Shown one piece after another: positions 27,984-36,571 of a stretch of 64,000 nt of DNA (position 1 is the first letter of the stretch; every line of letters starts with the position of its first letter). The notes under the pieces are model-generated. The model was not told the DNA's origin and did no database searches. It saw only the letters and a program-made list of their open reading frames with translations. The stretch comes from Verrucomicrobiia bacterium. Lineage in GTDB: Bacteria > Verrucomicrobiota > Verrucomicrobiia > Verrucomicrobiales > Akkermansiaceae. The stretch spans positions 1-64,000 of the forward strand of contig JAUIGV010000029.1 in the NCBI GenBank assembly GCA_030432565.1, given 5' to 3'. The position numbers and the translations under genes were made by a program.

Positions 27984-30900
27984 ATGAGAACGATATCTTC
28001 AATCCTCTGCGCTCTCTCCTTTTCGGGAGCGCTCACGACTGCCACCGCAGAGAGCTTCTACCAAAATCCCAATGGTCTCTTTTCAACCCGGCCCAGCGAA
28101 AAGAAATCACTCCAAACCATCGATCGTTTTGGCCCCGTCGGAATCGGCATCGAACTCATTCAGCCCGCCTTCACAATGCGCATCAAGAATGTCGAGGAAG
28201 GTTCACCTGCCGCCGAAACAGGACTCTTAAAGAAAGGACAGATCATCGAAAGCATCAACGGGCAGAAGCTCGCCGACATTGATCCGCGGATCCAACTCGG
28301 CCAGATCCTTGCCGCCGCCGAGGCCTCCGACGGACTCATCCAATTTGTCGTCAAAGGAGAAAGCAAACCGGTCACGGTAGAAATCCCCGTCCTTGGAGCC
28401 TATAGCAAAACCTGGCCCCTTGATTGTCCCAAGTCAGACAAGATCGTGCGCCAGGTCGCCGACTATCTTTCCAGGCCCGAATCCACCGAAGGTCTCGGCG
28501 GCATCGGAATGCTCTTCCTCCTTTCAACCGGGGACGACAAGGACCTCGAAGTCGTCCGCGAGTGGGCCCGAAACGTCAAACCCCATTCCTATCCCTGGTA
28601 TATCGGTTACGGTGGAATTCCTCTCACCGAGTGCTACCTCCGCACCGGCGATCCCAAAATTCTCGAGAATATTCAGGACTGGGTCGACAACGCGGCCCGC
28701 ACCCAACACAACGACGCCTGGGCCGGACGCGGCTCCGCTCTCACCAGCTACGGCAGCGGCCACCTCAATGCCTCCGGCACGTGCGTGGTGACCTTTCTCC
28801 TCCTTGCCAGGGAATGCGGAGCCGATGTTCCCGACCACACCTTCGACGGAGCCCTGAGACACTTTTACCGCTACGTCGGACGTGGAAATAACCCCTACGG
28901 CGACGACCGGCCCGAAGTGGGCTTTGTCGATAATGGCAAGAACGGCAAGCTCGCCTTCGCGATGGCTGCCGCCGCCGCCATGGCAGGTGAGGATTCCCTC
29001 TATGCAAAGGGACGCGACCTTTGTGCCATGCAGAGTTTTTACACCACCACTTTCATGCTCCACGGCCACACGGGCGGTGGCATTGGCGAAATCTGGCGCA
29101 GCGCTGCGATGGGATTGCTTTACGACAAGAAGCCTGCGCAATACCGCGACTTCATGGACAAGCGAAAGTGGCACTATGATCTCTCTCGCCGCTACGATGG
29201 CTCGTTTGGCATCATTGGTGGAGGCGGATACGACAAGGAACAGTGGGGAGTCGCTTACCCTCTCACCTACACCATGCCCCGCAAAACCCTCCGCATTACC
29301 GGAGCTCCTCCCACGAAGTTTTCGAAACGCTACGAACTCCCGAAACAACCCTGGGGAACGGAAGCTGACAATGCTTTCCTTTCCCACGAAGCGGTCCCGG
29401 GCAAAGACGGCAAAAAGCAGGACCTCTCCGGCGAAACCCTTGCTCGTGATTCCAGTATGCCATTCCTACGGCGCTTCCATGGCGAGGAGCAACCCGGCGA
29501 TGATGATATCCGCCGCTACATTCATCATCCCGACTACTGCATTCGCTTCGTCGCCGCTATGAAGACCGTCGGCGTCAACAGCGGCTATATCGGCTGGCGC
29601 AAGCCCGGCGGCAAGGTGCGTTCGGAACTTGTGATGGAATTCCTCCAACACGATGATCCCCGTGTCCGGCAAATCATGTTCAAAGCCATCGCCCAAACCG
29701 GCGGGGTCAGCGATGAGATTTTCGAACTCGCCGTCAAGGCAATCAAAGATGACAGGGAATCCTGGTCGATTAAAGACGTCGCTTTGCAAATCATCGGAAA
29801 GGGAACGGCCGAACAAATCATTCCCCTCGTCGACACTCTTCTCCCCTACCTCAAGCACGAAGAAGCGTGGCTTCGCAATGCCGCCCTCACCGCACTCACT
29901 CCGGTAGCCGGTCACGAAGCGTGTTTCGACAGGGTCCTCCCAGCCATCGGCGAACTCGTCCGCACCAACCAACGCGTCTCGGTCACCCGCGGCTTTGCCC
30001 CCGCCATCCGGGCTCAAATCAAGGACGCCGGACCAGCGGTTCAGGCTCTTGCTACCAAAACCCTCCGCGAAACCTACACGGGATACGCCGGAAAAACGAT
30101 CTCGGTGAGCGGACAAAATCTCAAACCCACTTACGAGTTCCACCTTGAGGCGATCGCCGAATCACTCGCCGACGTTCCCGGGGGACTCGACGCCCTCTAC
30201 GAAATCGCAAAGCAGCGGAAGCCCAACGAGATTCTCCCCTACAAGGAATTCTTCCTCGCCGCCGACTCCAGCAAGTTTGGTCCGAAGCTCAAGGCTGCAA
30301 TAAAGCCCATCATCATGGACGAACTGGTGCCGGAGTTTGTCGGTAAGAACCGGGTCAGACTCCGCGAACTCGCCGCCGCCGAAACCCAATCCGCCCGCCC
30401 CGGCGGAAAAAGCGACGTTCTCGATGGGCTCGCCGCTCTTTACGACCGTGCTGGCTTCGCTGACTTCGACTGGACCATGTTTGCCGACCTTCGCACTGCC
30501 GAATGGTCCCACCATTCCTTCGACCCGATTCCAGCCGAGCAAGTTCCCTTTGATCAACTCATCACGCGCTACCGCGAAGTGACCCTACCCAAGGGAATGG
30601 AAAACTGGTTCACCCCTGGTTTCGACCCAGCCAAATCCGGCTGGAAGAAAGGAAAGAGCCCCTTTGGAAACTACGATGGCAAGCTTCCCTCCCGCCCCAT
30701 CACCAAATGCTCCGATGGCTGCGTCGGTCCGCACTGCTTCGGAGCCACTCCGGTCAATACCCTTTGGGAAAAAGAAGTTCTCCTCATGCGGGGAACCTTT
30801 AAAATCCCGCCCCTCAAGGATGGGCATCGCTATCGAATCATGATCAACGATGGCAACCACGTCGGGGCCGGTGGCGGCCATATCATTTACATCAACGGCA

Positions 30901-31571
30901 AAGCTCTCATCGAAACCAAACAGGGTAATGGCCGCGGGTCCGGCGGAGTGCCCAAAGGAGCCTTCATCACCAGAGAATTCCTCGATGACTTCAAAGGCGA
31001 TGACGTCACCATCGCCCTCAAAACCTTCATTCGCTACAACGATAAATATAAGGTCAAACCAACTGTCAAAATCCCGCAGGGAAAAATCAGCCTTCACCTC
31101 GAAGAACAAAAAATCCCACCTATGGGCGACCACCTCGTTACCAAATCCGCCGCCGTCGTGCCCATGCTCTCGTCTGAATGGCAGGCCAACCTCAACCCCG
31201 AAGATGCCTCGCAAAACCCGGATGAATTCCTCTTCCGCTGGGATGGCAATTTCCGCCAAAATCAAAGGCTCGCAGGGACCTGGAATCTCATCACCGAAGT
31301 CGACGAAATCCCGAAGTTCGACCCCGAAGCGAAAAACCCAAAGGCCCGCCGTCCAGACTTCACCACCATCACTTTCCAAGAAAACGGCACCACCGATAGC
31401 CCCACCCGTGTTTGGTCAGCCGACACCCTCATGGACCTCGACAAATACCAGGCGCTCAAAATGAGAATCTCTCTCGATGCCGAAACTGAATACCTCTTTA
31501 TCGAAGCCGGCGGCTTCAGCAACCGCCACAAACCGGATTGGAAAAGCAAGTGGTATGTCTTCTCCAGATAG
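27984..31571 (+). CDS. Secreted PDZ and DUF6288 protein with HEAT repeats
   Basis: An 1,195-residue exported protein. Signal peptide (1-22, ending TATA-ES); PDZ domain (about 50-135: GIELIQPAFTMRIKNVEEGS, AAETGLLKKGQIIESINGQKL); a DUF6288 helical domain (about 150-470) with LRTGDPKILENIQDWVD and GHTGGGIGEIWRSAAMG; HEAT-like repeats (about 510-720: DPRVRQIMFKAIAQTGG, LKHEEAWLRNAALTAL); and a C-terminal jelly-roll-like region with YRIMINDGNHVGAGGGHIIYINGKAL, which resembles a ligand-binding module. DUF6288 proteins are common in Planctomycetes and Verrucomicrobia near sulfatases, as here, but have no established reaction. The domain resembles alpha/alpha-barrel epimerases or lyases by inference only. 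The next sulfatase starts 38 bases later. Confidence 0.82.
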   Translation: MRTISSILCALSFSGALTTATAESFYQNPNGLFSTRPSEKKSLQTIDRFGPVGIGIELIQPAFTMRIKNVEEGSPAAETGLLKKGQIIESINGQKLADIDPRIQLGQILAAAEASDGLIQFVVKGESKPVTVEIPVLGAYSKTWPLDCPKSDKIVRQVADYLSRPESTEGLGGIGMLFLLSTGDDKDLEVVREWARNVKPHSYPWYIGYGGIPLTECYLRTGDPKILENIQDWVDNAARTQHNDAWAGRGSALTSYGSGHLNASGTCVVTFLLLARECGADVPDHTFDGALRHFYRYVGRGNNPYGDDRPEVGFVDNGKNGKLAFAMAAAAAMAGEDSLYAKGRDLCAMQSFYTTTFMLHGHTGGGIGEIWRSAAMGLLYDKKPAQYRDFMDKRKWHYDLSRRYDGSFGIIGGGGYDKEQWGVAYPLTYTMPRKTLRITGAPPTKFSKRYELPKQPWGTEADNAFLSHEAVPGKDGKKQDLSGETLARDSSMPFLRRFHGEEQPGDDDIRRYIHHPDYCIRFVAAMKTVGVNSGYIGWRKPGGKVRSELVMEFLQHDDPRVRQIMFKAIAQTGGVSDEIFELAVKAIKDDRESWSIKDVALQIIGKGTAEQIIPLVDTLLPYLKHEEAWLRNAALTALTPVAGHEACFDRVLPAIGELVRTNQRVSVTRGFAPAIRAQIKDAGPAVQALATKTLRETYTGYAGKTISVSGQNLKPTYEFHLEAIAESLADVPGGLDALYEIAKQRKPNEILPYKEFFLAADSSKFGPKLKAAIKPIIMDELVPEFVGKNRVRLRELAAAETQSARPGGKSDVLDGLAALYDRAGFADFDWTMFADLRTAEWSHHSFDPIPAEQVPFDQLITRYREVTLPKGMENWFTPGFDPAKSGWKKGKSPFGNYDGKLPSRPITKCSDGCVGPHCFGATPVNTLWEKEVLLMRGTFKIPPLKDGHRYRIMINDGNHVGAGGGHIIYINGKALIETKQGNGRGSGGVPKGAFITREFLDDFKGDDVTIALKTFIRYNDKYKVKPTVKIPQGKISLHLEEQKIPPMGDHLVTKSAAVVPMLSSEWQANLNPEDASQNPDEFLFRWDGNFRQNQRLAGTWNLITEVDEIPKFDPEAKNPKARRPDFTTITFQENGTTDSPTRVWSADTLMDLDKYQALKMRISLDAETEYLFIEAGGFSNRHKPDWKSKWYVFSR

Positions 31572-31609
31572 CCGCATCTCAGGCAATCCCCCTTCGAACC
31601 GATCTCGCT

Positions 31610-33118
31610 ATGACAACCCCTCCAAGGACCATCCCGCTCGTCATCGGCGTGCTCACTCTCATCGCCCACGTGATGGCCGCTTCACCAAACATCATCCTCA
31701 TGATGGGCGACGACCACGGATGGGAGGAAACCGGATACAATGACCATCCCCATCTCAAGACTCCCGTCCTCGATGAGATGGCAGCCACCGGCCTGAAGTT
31801 CGAACGCTTTTACGCCGCCCACCCGAACTGCTCGCCGACCCGAGCGAGTTTTCTCACCGGCCGACACCCCAACCGCATGGGAACATTCGCGCCAGGGTGG
31901 TCCATGCGACCGGAGGAGATCACCATCGCTCATCTCCTTTCAAAATCAGGTTACCACTGCATGCACCTCGGCAAGTGGCACGTCGGAACCGTTAAATCGG
32001 GATCGCCCCTGAACCCCGGCGCGATGGGCTTTCATGAATGGCTCTCACACGACAACTTCTTTGAACTCGATCCTTCGCTTTCCCGCAATGGAGCACCTCC
32101 TAAGATCTTCAAAGGTGAAAGCTCGGAAGTTCTCATTCGCGAGGCCATCGCAGACATCGATCGCTCAATCAAAGCCGGAAAGCCGGTTTTCCAGGTGATC
32201 TGGTTTGGCTCGCCACACGAACCCTACAGCGGGCTCGCGAAGGATCTCGCTCTCTATGATGATTTGCCCGCGAAATACTCGAAGCAAGTCAGCCTCACTT
32301 CGAACAAAACCGGCACCCGGACCAAGCGCCCTCAAGGCGAGGTTCTCCGCGAACGCTATGCCGAGATCACCGCGATGGACCGGGCCATCGGCATTCTGCG
32401 AAACCATCTCAAAAGAATCAATCTTCGCGAGAACACCCTGCTTTTCTACTGCGGCGATAATGGCACATCGCCCGAAAGCGCATTGGGCCTGCCTCACCGG
32501 GGCGTCAAAGGCGACATCTATGAGGGTGGCACACTCGTTCCCGGAATCATCGAATGGCCTGCGCGTATTCCGAAGCCCCGCACCACCCGTTTCCGATCAT
32601 CCACCAGCGACCTGCTCCCAACTCTCGCTGCCATCGCCGGACAAGATCTTCCAGACCGCCCCATCGATGGTGTCAGCCTCATGCCCGTAATCGACGGCAA
32701 GTTCAATGCACGCCCCGCTCCCATGTCCTTTTGGAAGTTCGACACGAAGCGGCTGACCAGCTCTAGGCCAAAACCCTACCTCCCTGAAAAATTGCAGGAG
32801 GGCACCACCCCGCTCGTGAAGCTGAGTGGTGGTCGCGCCACTCGCAACTTCCGGAACCTTCGTTACCCGGCCGTCAACATGACAGATCTTCGCGGGCCCC
32901 GTTCCATCATTGAGGGCAATTTTAAATTCATCATTCGTGAAAAGAATGGGAGCAAGCCCATGGCTGAATTGTTTAACTTGAAGGTCGATCCCGCTGAGAA
33001 AACCAACTTGATTGACCAAGAGCCCGCGCTTGCCCGCAGGCTCCAAGCCGAGCTTCTCGAGTGGCAAAAATCAGTCCTCAAGAGCCTCACCGGAGCAGAC
33101 TACCAAAACAAAAAATGA
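31610..33118 (+). CDS. Secreted sulfatase (C-S-P-T-R type)
   Basis: The third S1 sulfatase, 502 residues. The ATG chosen gives a signal peptide (MTTPPRTIPLVIGVLTLIAHVMA) directly before SPNIILMMGDDHGWEE, with D34-D35. The formylglycine Cys is residue 74 in C-S-P-T-R; the Thr variant is normal. GKWHVG, GSPHEPY and YCGDNG follow as active-site segments, and the metal-ligand Asp-Asn pair is in CGDNGTS. An open frame continues upstream into the end of the previous gene. It overlaps the FAD oxidoreductase by ATGA, so the two are probably translationally coupled. That pairing suggests one substrate pathway, unidentified. Confidence 0.93.
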   Translation: MTTPPRTIPLVIGVLTLIAHVMAASPNIILMMGDDHGWEETGYNDHPHLKTPVLDEMAATGLKFERFYAAHPNCSPTRASFLTGRHPNRMGTFAPGWSMRPEEITIAHLLSKSGYHCMHLGKWHVGTVKSGSPLNPGAMGFHEWLSHDNFFELDPSLSRNGAPPKIFKGESSEVLIREAIADIDRSIKAGKPVFQVIWFGSPHEPYSGLAKDLALYDDLPAKYSKQVSLTSNKTGTRTKRPQGEVLRERYAEITAMDRAIGILRNHLKRINLRENTLLFYCGDNGTSPESALGLPHRGVKGDIYEGGTLVPGIIEWPARIPKPRTTRFRSSTSDLLPTLAAIAGQDLPDRPIDGVSLMPVIDGKFNARPAPMSFWKFDTKRLTSSRPKPYLPEKLQEGTTPLVKLSGGRATRNFRNLRYPAVNMTDLRGPRSIIEGNFKFIIREKNGSKPMAELFNLKVDPAEKTNLIDQEPALARRLQAELLEWQKSVLKSLTGADYQNKK

Positions 33119-34851
33119 GCCTTCCCCTCACATTTTCAAAACCCTGCATAACGAATCCTTCCTGCTCACACCTGCAACCATGGATCGGCTTGCTCGTCAT
33201 TCTTGCTCTCAGCATCTCCGGCCTCAACGCAAACGCTGATTCGGTTCGCTACCAACCTGAGGTTAATAAACTCGAACCCAAAACCCTGGAATGCGACGTG
33301 GCCGTTTATGGTGGCACCCCCGCCGGAGTGACTGCCGCAATTCAGGCTGCCCGACTGGGCAAGTCCGTCATTTTCATCTCCTTCAATGGATTTGTTGGCG
33401 GAATGACCTCCGGCGGACTCACTGCGACCGACCTTGGCGAGAAGGAATCCATCGGCGGCATGGCCCTCGAGTTCTACAAACGCGTTGGCAATCTGAAGGG
33501 ATTCAAACCATCCAGGGCAGAGTCTCTCTACCGGGCCATGATTGAGGAAAGCAAGCTCACCCTCCTTCTCAACCGACCACTCGTTTCGGCGAAGATCGAG
33601 TCGGGGCGAATCATTGTAATTGGCTTGCAGAGCGGCGAAACAGTCCGGGCCCGCATGTTTATTGATGCCACTTATGAAGGGGATCTGCTCGCAGCCGCCA
33701 ATGTGTCCTATCAGGTAGGGAGAGAGCCCTCGTCCGCTTACAACGAATCCCTTGGCGGACAATGGCAGCAGATTTCCTGGAAGAACACCTACCAATTTTG
33801 TCGTCTTCCAATTAGTCCTTTCAGCGATCCAGAAAACCCGAGATCCGGACTCCTTCCGGAAATCGCCACAGATCCCGCCGGGAAACCTGGCGAAGGAGAC
33901 TTCAAGGTCCAGGCCTACAACTTCCGCACTCAGGTTTCCAAAGCCAAAGACCGAATTCCTTTTCCAAAACCAAAAGACTACGATCCCGGACGCTACGACC
34001 TGCTCGCACGCTTCCTGAATCTCAACCCGGAAGTACGATGGGCCTTGAACTACACGGTCAAACCAATGACCGACGGACCGGTCCAACTTCGAAACGGCGA
34101 CAGCAACAACGCAGGCTCGTTCTCCACCGACTATGTGGGCGGAAATTACCAATGGCCGGACGGCACTTACAAGCCCGGCTCATTTAAGACAATCCAGTCA
34201 CCCCGTCGCGGCCTCACGGTTTCGCTGCCCAAGCTCTATGAGATCCGCGAAAAAATCTTTCAAGACCACGTCAATTACCAACAAGGCCTTTACTACTTCC
34301 TCGCAAACGATCCCCAAGTCCCTGAACCCCTGCGCAAGCGGGTAAAAGCATTCGGACTGGATCCCGGGGAATTTCCAGGGACCGGTCACTGGCCGCATCA
34401 GCTTTACATTCGCGAAGGCCGGCGGATGGTTTCCGACTACGTCATGACCCAGGCCAACTGCGAGCGCGAATGCATCGCACAGGACTCCATTGGCCTCGCG
34501 TCCTATCCTATGGATTCGCACTTCTGCCAACGGGTTGTCGTCGAGGAAAACGGTCACACCACCGTCCGCAATGAGGGAGGCTTTGGACACCCGTGCAAGA
34601 AAGGCCCCTATCCTGTCTCCTATCGATCCATCGTTCCCAGAGAGAATGAATGTACTAACCTGCTCGTGCCGGTTTGCCTGTCCTCCTCACACGTCGCATT
34701 TGGCTCCATTCGCATGGAGCCCGTCTTCATGATCCTCGGCCAAAGCGCGGGCACCGCCGCGACCATGGCCATCGATAAAGACGTTCCGGTGCAGCAGGTT
34801 GATTATGAAGAATTGAAGCGGGAACTGCTCAAGCTGGGCCAGAAGTTATAG
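33115..34851 (+). CDS. Secreted FAD-dependent oxidoreductase (FAD_oxidored family)
   Basis: A 578-residue flavoprotein. The start ATG overlaps the sulfatase stop (ATGA). An N-terminal hydrophobic segment (about 22-40, ending NANA) looks like a long signal peptide or anchor. The FAD-binding beta-alpha-beta unit follows: CDVAVYGGTPAGVTAAIQAA, then the strand KSVIFIS and the GGMTSGGLTATDLG loop. The family is usually described as FAD-dependent xanthan-lyase-like oxidoreductases; FIDATYEGDLLAAANVSY is its standard second motif. Late motifs are RRMVSDYVMTQANC and FMILGQSAGTAA. Family members are frequent in polysaccharide clusters of PVC bacteria but the oxidised substrate is unknown. Coupling to a sulfatase suggests processing of the same glycan or its sugar. 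Confidence 0.88.
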   Translation: MSLPLTFSKPCITNPSCSHLQPWIGLLVILALSISGLNANADSVRYQPEVNKLEPKTLECDVAVYGGTPAGVTAAIQAARLGKSVIFISFNGFVGGMTSGGLTATDLGEKESIGGMALEFYKRVGNLKGFKPSRAESLYRAMIEESKLTLLLNRPLVSAKIESGRIIVIGLQSGETVRARMFIDATYEGDLLAAANVSYQVGREPSSAYNESLGGQWQQISWKNTYQFCRLPISPFSDPENPRSGLLPEIATDPAGKPGEGDFKVQAYNFRTQVSKAKDRIPFPKPKDYDPGRYDLLARFLNLNPEVRWALNYTVKPMTDGPVQLRNGDSNNAGSFSTDYVGGNYQWPDGTYKPGSFKTIQSPRRGLTVSLPKLYEIREKIFQDHVNYQQGLYYFLANDPQVPEPLRKRVKAFGLDPGEFPGTGHWPHQLYIREGRRMVSDYVMTQANCERECIAQDSIGLASYPMDSHFCQRVVVEENGHTTVRNEGGFGHPCKKGPYPVSYRSIVPRENECTNLLVPVCLSSSHVAFGSIRMEPVFMILGQSAGTAATMAIDKDVPVQQVDYEELKRELLKLGQKL

Positions 34852-34852
34852 C

Positions 34853-35221
34853 AACCCGCCAAACCTTCTCCCACAGTCACATCAAGGAATCTCCGGCAGA
34901 CTCTTTCCGAGTGAATTCGCCGACCTTCCCGGTTTCACCCGTGACCGGCGCTGGTTGATCAGCGAATTCATCTTCAACGATAAGGCCAACAAGCTCACCA
35001 ACCACGAAGGCTCTCGAACCATCGATGGCTCCCGCCAACAAGTCATCGCCGACCACGGCGTGGGACTCGACACCCGCTTCGATGGCGGCAGTCGCCGCCA
35101 AAGCATTACCCATCCCTTCCTCCTCCCGACCAAGACCGGAGTGCGCTAGAACGATAACGAATCACTCACCGACGGATATCTGCTCGCCTGGGTCCCATCT
35201 CATCATGAATGGCTGCATTGA
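34853..35221 (+). pseudogene. Possible decayed gene remnant after the FAD oxidoreductase
   Basis: One forward frame reads as protein-like sequence for about 120 codons with a single internal TAG at 35147-35149: it contains GFTRDRRWLISEFIFND, NHEGSRTIDGSRQQ and, after the stop, SLTDGYLLAWVPSHHEWLH, ending at TGA. There is no ATG start; the frame opens just after the oxidoreductase stop, and only a TTG at 34955 could initiate. I recognise no family. It may be the eroded tail of a deleted gene, or noncoding sequence with C-rich codon-like bias. Confidence 0.3.
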
Positions 35222-35260
35222 TCTTCCACTCCCGCTTGGCCGATCAAAAAACAAACTACC

Positions 35261-36571
35261 CTACTCCTCATCCCGGCCCTTCACCGAATTTCGCCAGGCT
35301 TCCGCCTCTGCCCTCTCCCGTGCAGCCCAGGCACGATAGACCAACTCAATCATTTCATCTCGTTTCTCTCCCTCCAATCCCTCCGCCCATTGCTTCGTCG
35401 CCTCAGGCTCTTTCCAAAAAGCCGCCGAAGATGCTTCTGACAAAAAACCTCGATTCAACGCGCCCTCTGTCTCCGCCAGAACCCGCCGTGCTTCCGTCGG
35501 ATTTTGCTGCCCCAGCGACCGACCGACTCGATACCACAATTGAATCCCCATCTTCATTCCGCCCCGCTCTTCCGCCCAGGCCTTTTCAAACGCCCCCAAA
35601 CCATCCTTCCTGGTCTTCGACTCGACAAAGGCTCGCGCCGCCTGTTCCCGCACTCCACCCGCCGGCAAATGATCAACGATCCTCTCCGACTCGTCCGGGT
35701 CCCTACCAAAAGTCGCTGAAACCACTCCCGAAACAGCCTTGGCCAATGCCATCCCACCAAGGTGATCGCCAGCCCACTCCAAGGCCTCTCCAGGATTCTC
35801 CCTCGCCATCCCGGACACCAGCGACACTCCATATTTCACCAGCAGATCACGATTTCCTTCGGTCCCCAGCACCCCTGCCACCCAGGCCAACTCGACCTCA
35901 TCATTGAGCCTCCGGGGAATCCCTTCCGAGAAGAAGGCCACCTCCGCTCTCCGCCTTTCATTTCCCTGCAATCCCTCCAACCAATTCCGCGCGCCCTGCC
36001 AATCCTTGTAAACCCATCCCGCCATGGCATACCTCCAGAGATCCTCTTTCATATAACTCTCAGGCAAGCTCTCAACTCTCTCCACCAAGGACGGCCCCAC
36101 CGCGAAATTGAACTCGCGATAAATATCTCCGCCAAATCCAGTTTCGTGCCAACTTCCGACCGAAATAATCTCATCCAACCTTTCTCCCATCGCCTGCAAA
36201 GCATCGGGATCCGCCTCTTCCTCAAATAGAAAACAGAGAAGGTAATGCCGTCCACCCGCATCATTCGCTTTGGGTGAGGTCTTCATCGCCTCAAAAGCTG
36301 CATCCGGATCCACTCGGAACCACTCCCGAAAGAACTCCCGTCCCTCATGCCATCTCCCCGGTTTCTCTTCCACTTCCCGTAACCTCCTTGCAAAATCTTC
36401 CGACTCTCCTCCATTCGTTTGTATCCTCGTCCTCTTCGTCGCTCCGACCTCACTCCCCCCTCTTTTAACTGGCACCTCTTTCGGTTTCTGGTGCTCTTGA
36501 TTTATCGAAATCACGCGGGCACCGAAGTAACCCAGAACAACCGCTAGCAATGGTAAAACATAAGACTTCAT
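35261..36571 (-). CDS. Membrane-anchored alpha-helical repeat protein (second gene of a coupled pair)
   Basis: A 436-residue protein with an N-terminal hydrophobic anchor (about 4-20). The rest is helical, with repeated units of about 35-40 residues that use conserved aromatic and small residues: WFRVDPDAAFEAM, YKDWQGARNWLEGL, ENPGEALEWAGDHLGG, QNPTEARRVLAE, KEPEATKQWAEGL. These resemble TPR/Sel1-like or HEAT-like solenoids that are abundant in Verrucomicrobia and unnamed. Its ATG overlaps the stop of the larger upstream gene (ATGA), so the two should be made together. No enzymatic motif seen. A protein-interaction scaffold outside the membrane is the most I would infer. Confidence 0.72.
   Translation of the reverse strand: MKSYVLPLLAVVLGYFGARVISINQEHQKPKEVPVKRGGSEVGATKRTRIQTNGGESEDFARRLREVEEKPGRWHEGREFFREWFRVDPDAAFEAMKTSPKANDAGGRHYLLCFLFEEEADPDALQAMGERLDEIISVGSWHETGFGGDIYREFNFAVGPSLVERVESLPESYMKEDLWRYAMAGWVYKDWQGARNWLEGLQGNERRRAEVAFFSEGIPRRLNDEVELAWVAGVLGTEGNRDLLVKYGVSLVSGMARENPGEALEWAGDHLGGMALAKAVSGVVSATFGRDPDESERIVDHLPAGGVREQAARAFVESKTRKDGLGAFEKAWAEERGGMKMGIQLWYRVGRSLGQQNPTEARRVLAETEGALNRGFLSEASSAAFWKEPEATKQWAEGLEGEKRDEMIELVYRAWAARERAEAEAWRNSVKGRDEE

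Noticed and set aside
34877-35133. Reverse open frames in the gap after the FAD oxidoreductase
   Set aside because: Ala/Val/Gly-rich translation typical of the complement of a coding-like sequence; no start signal or motif.
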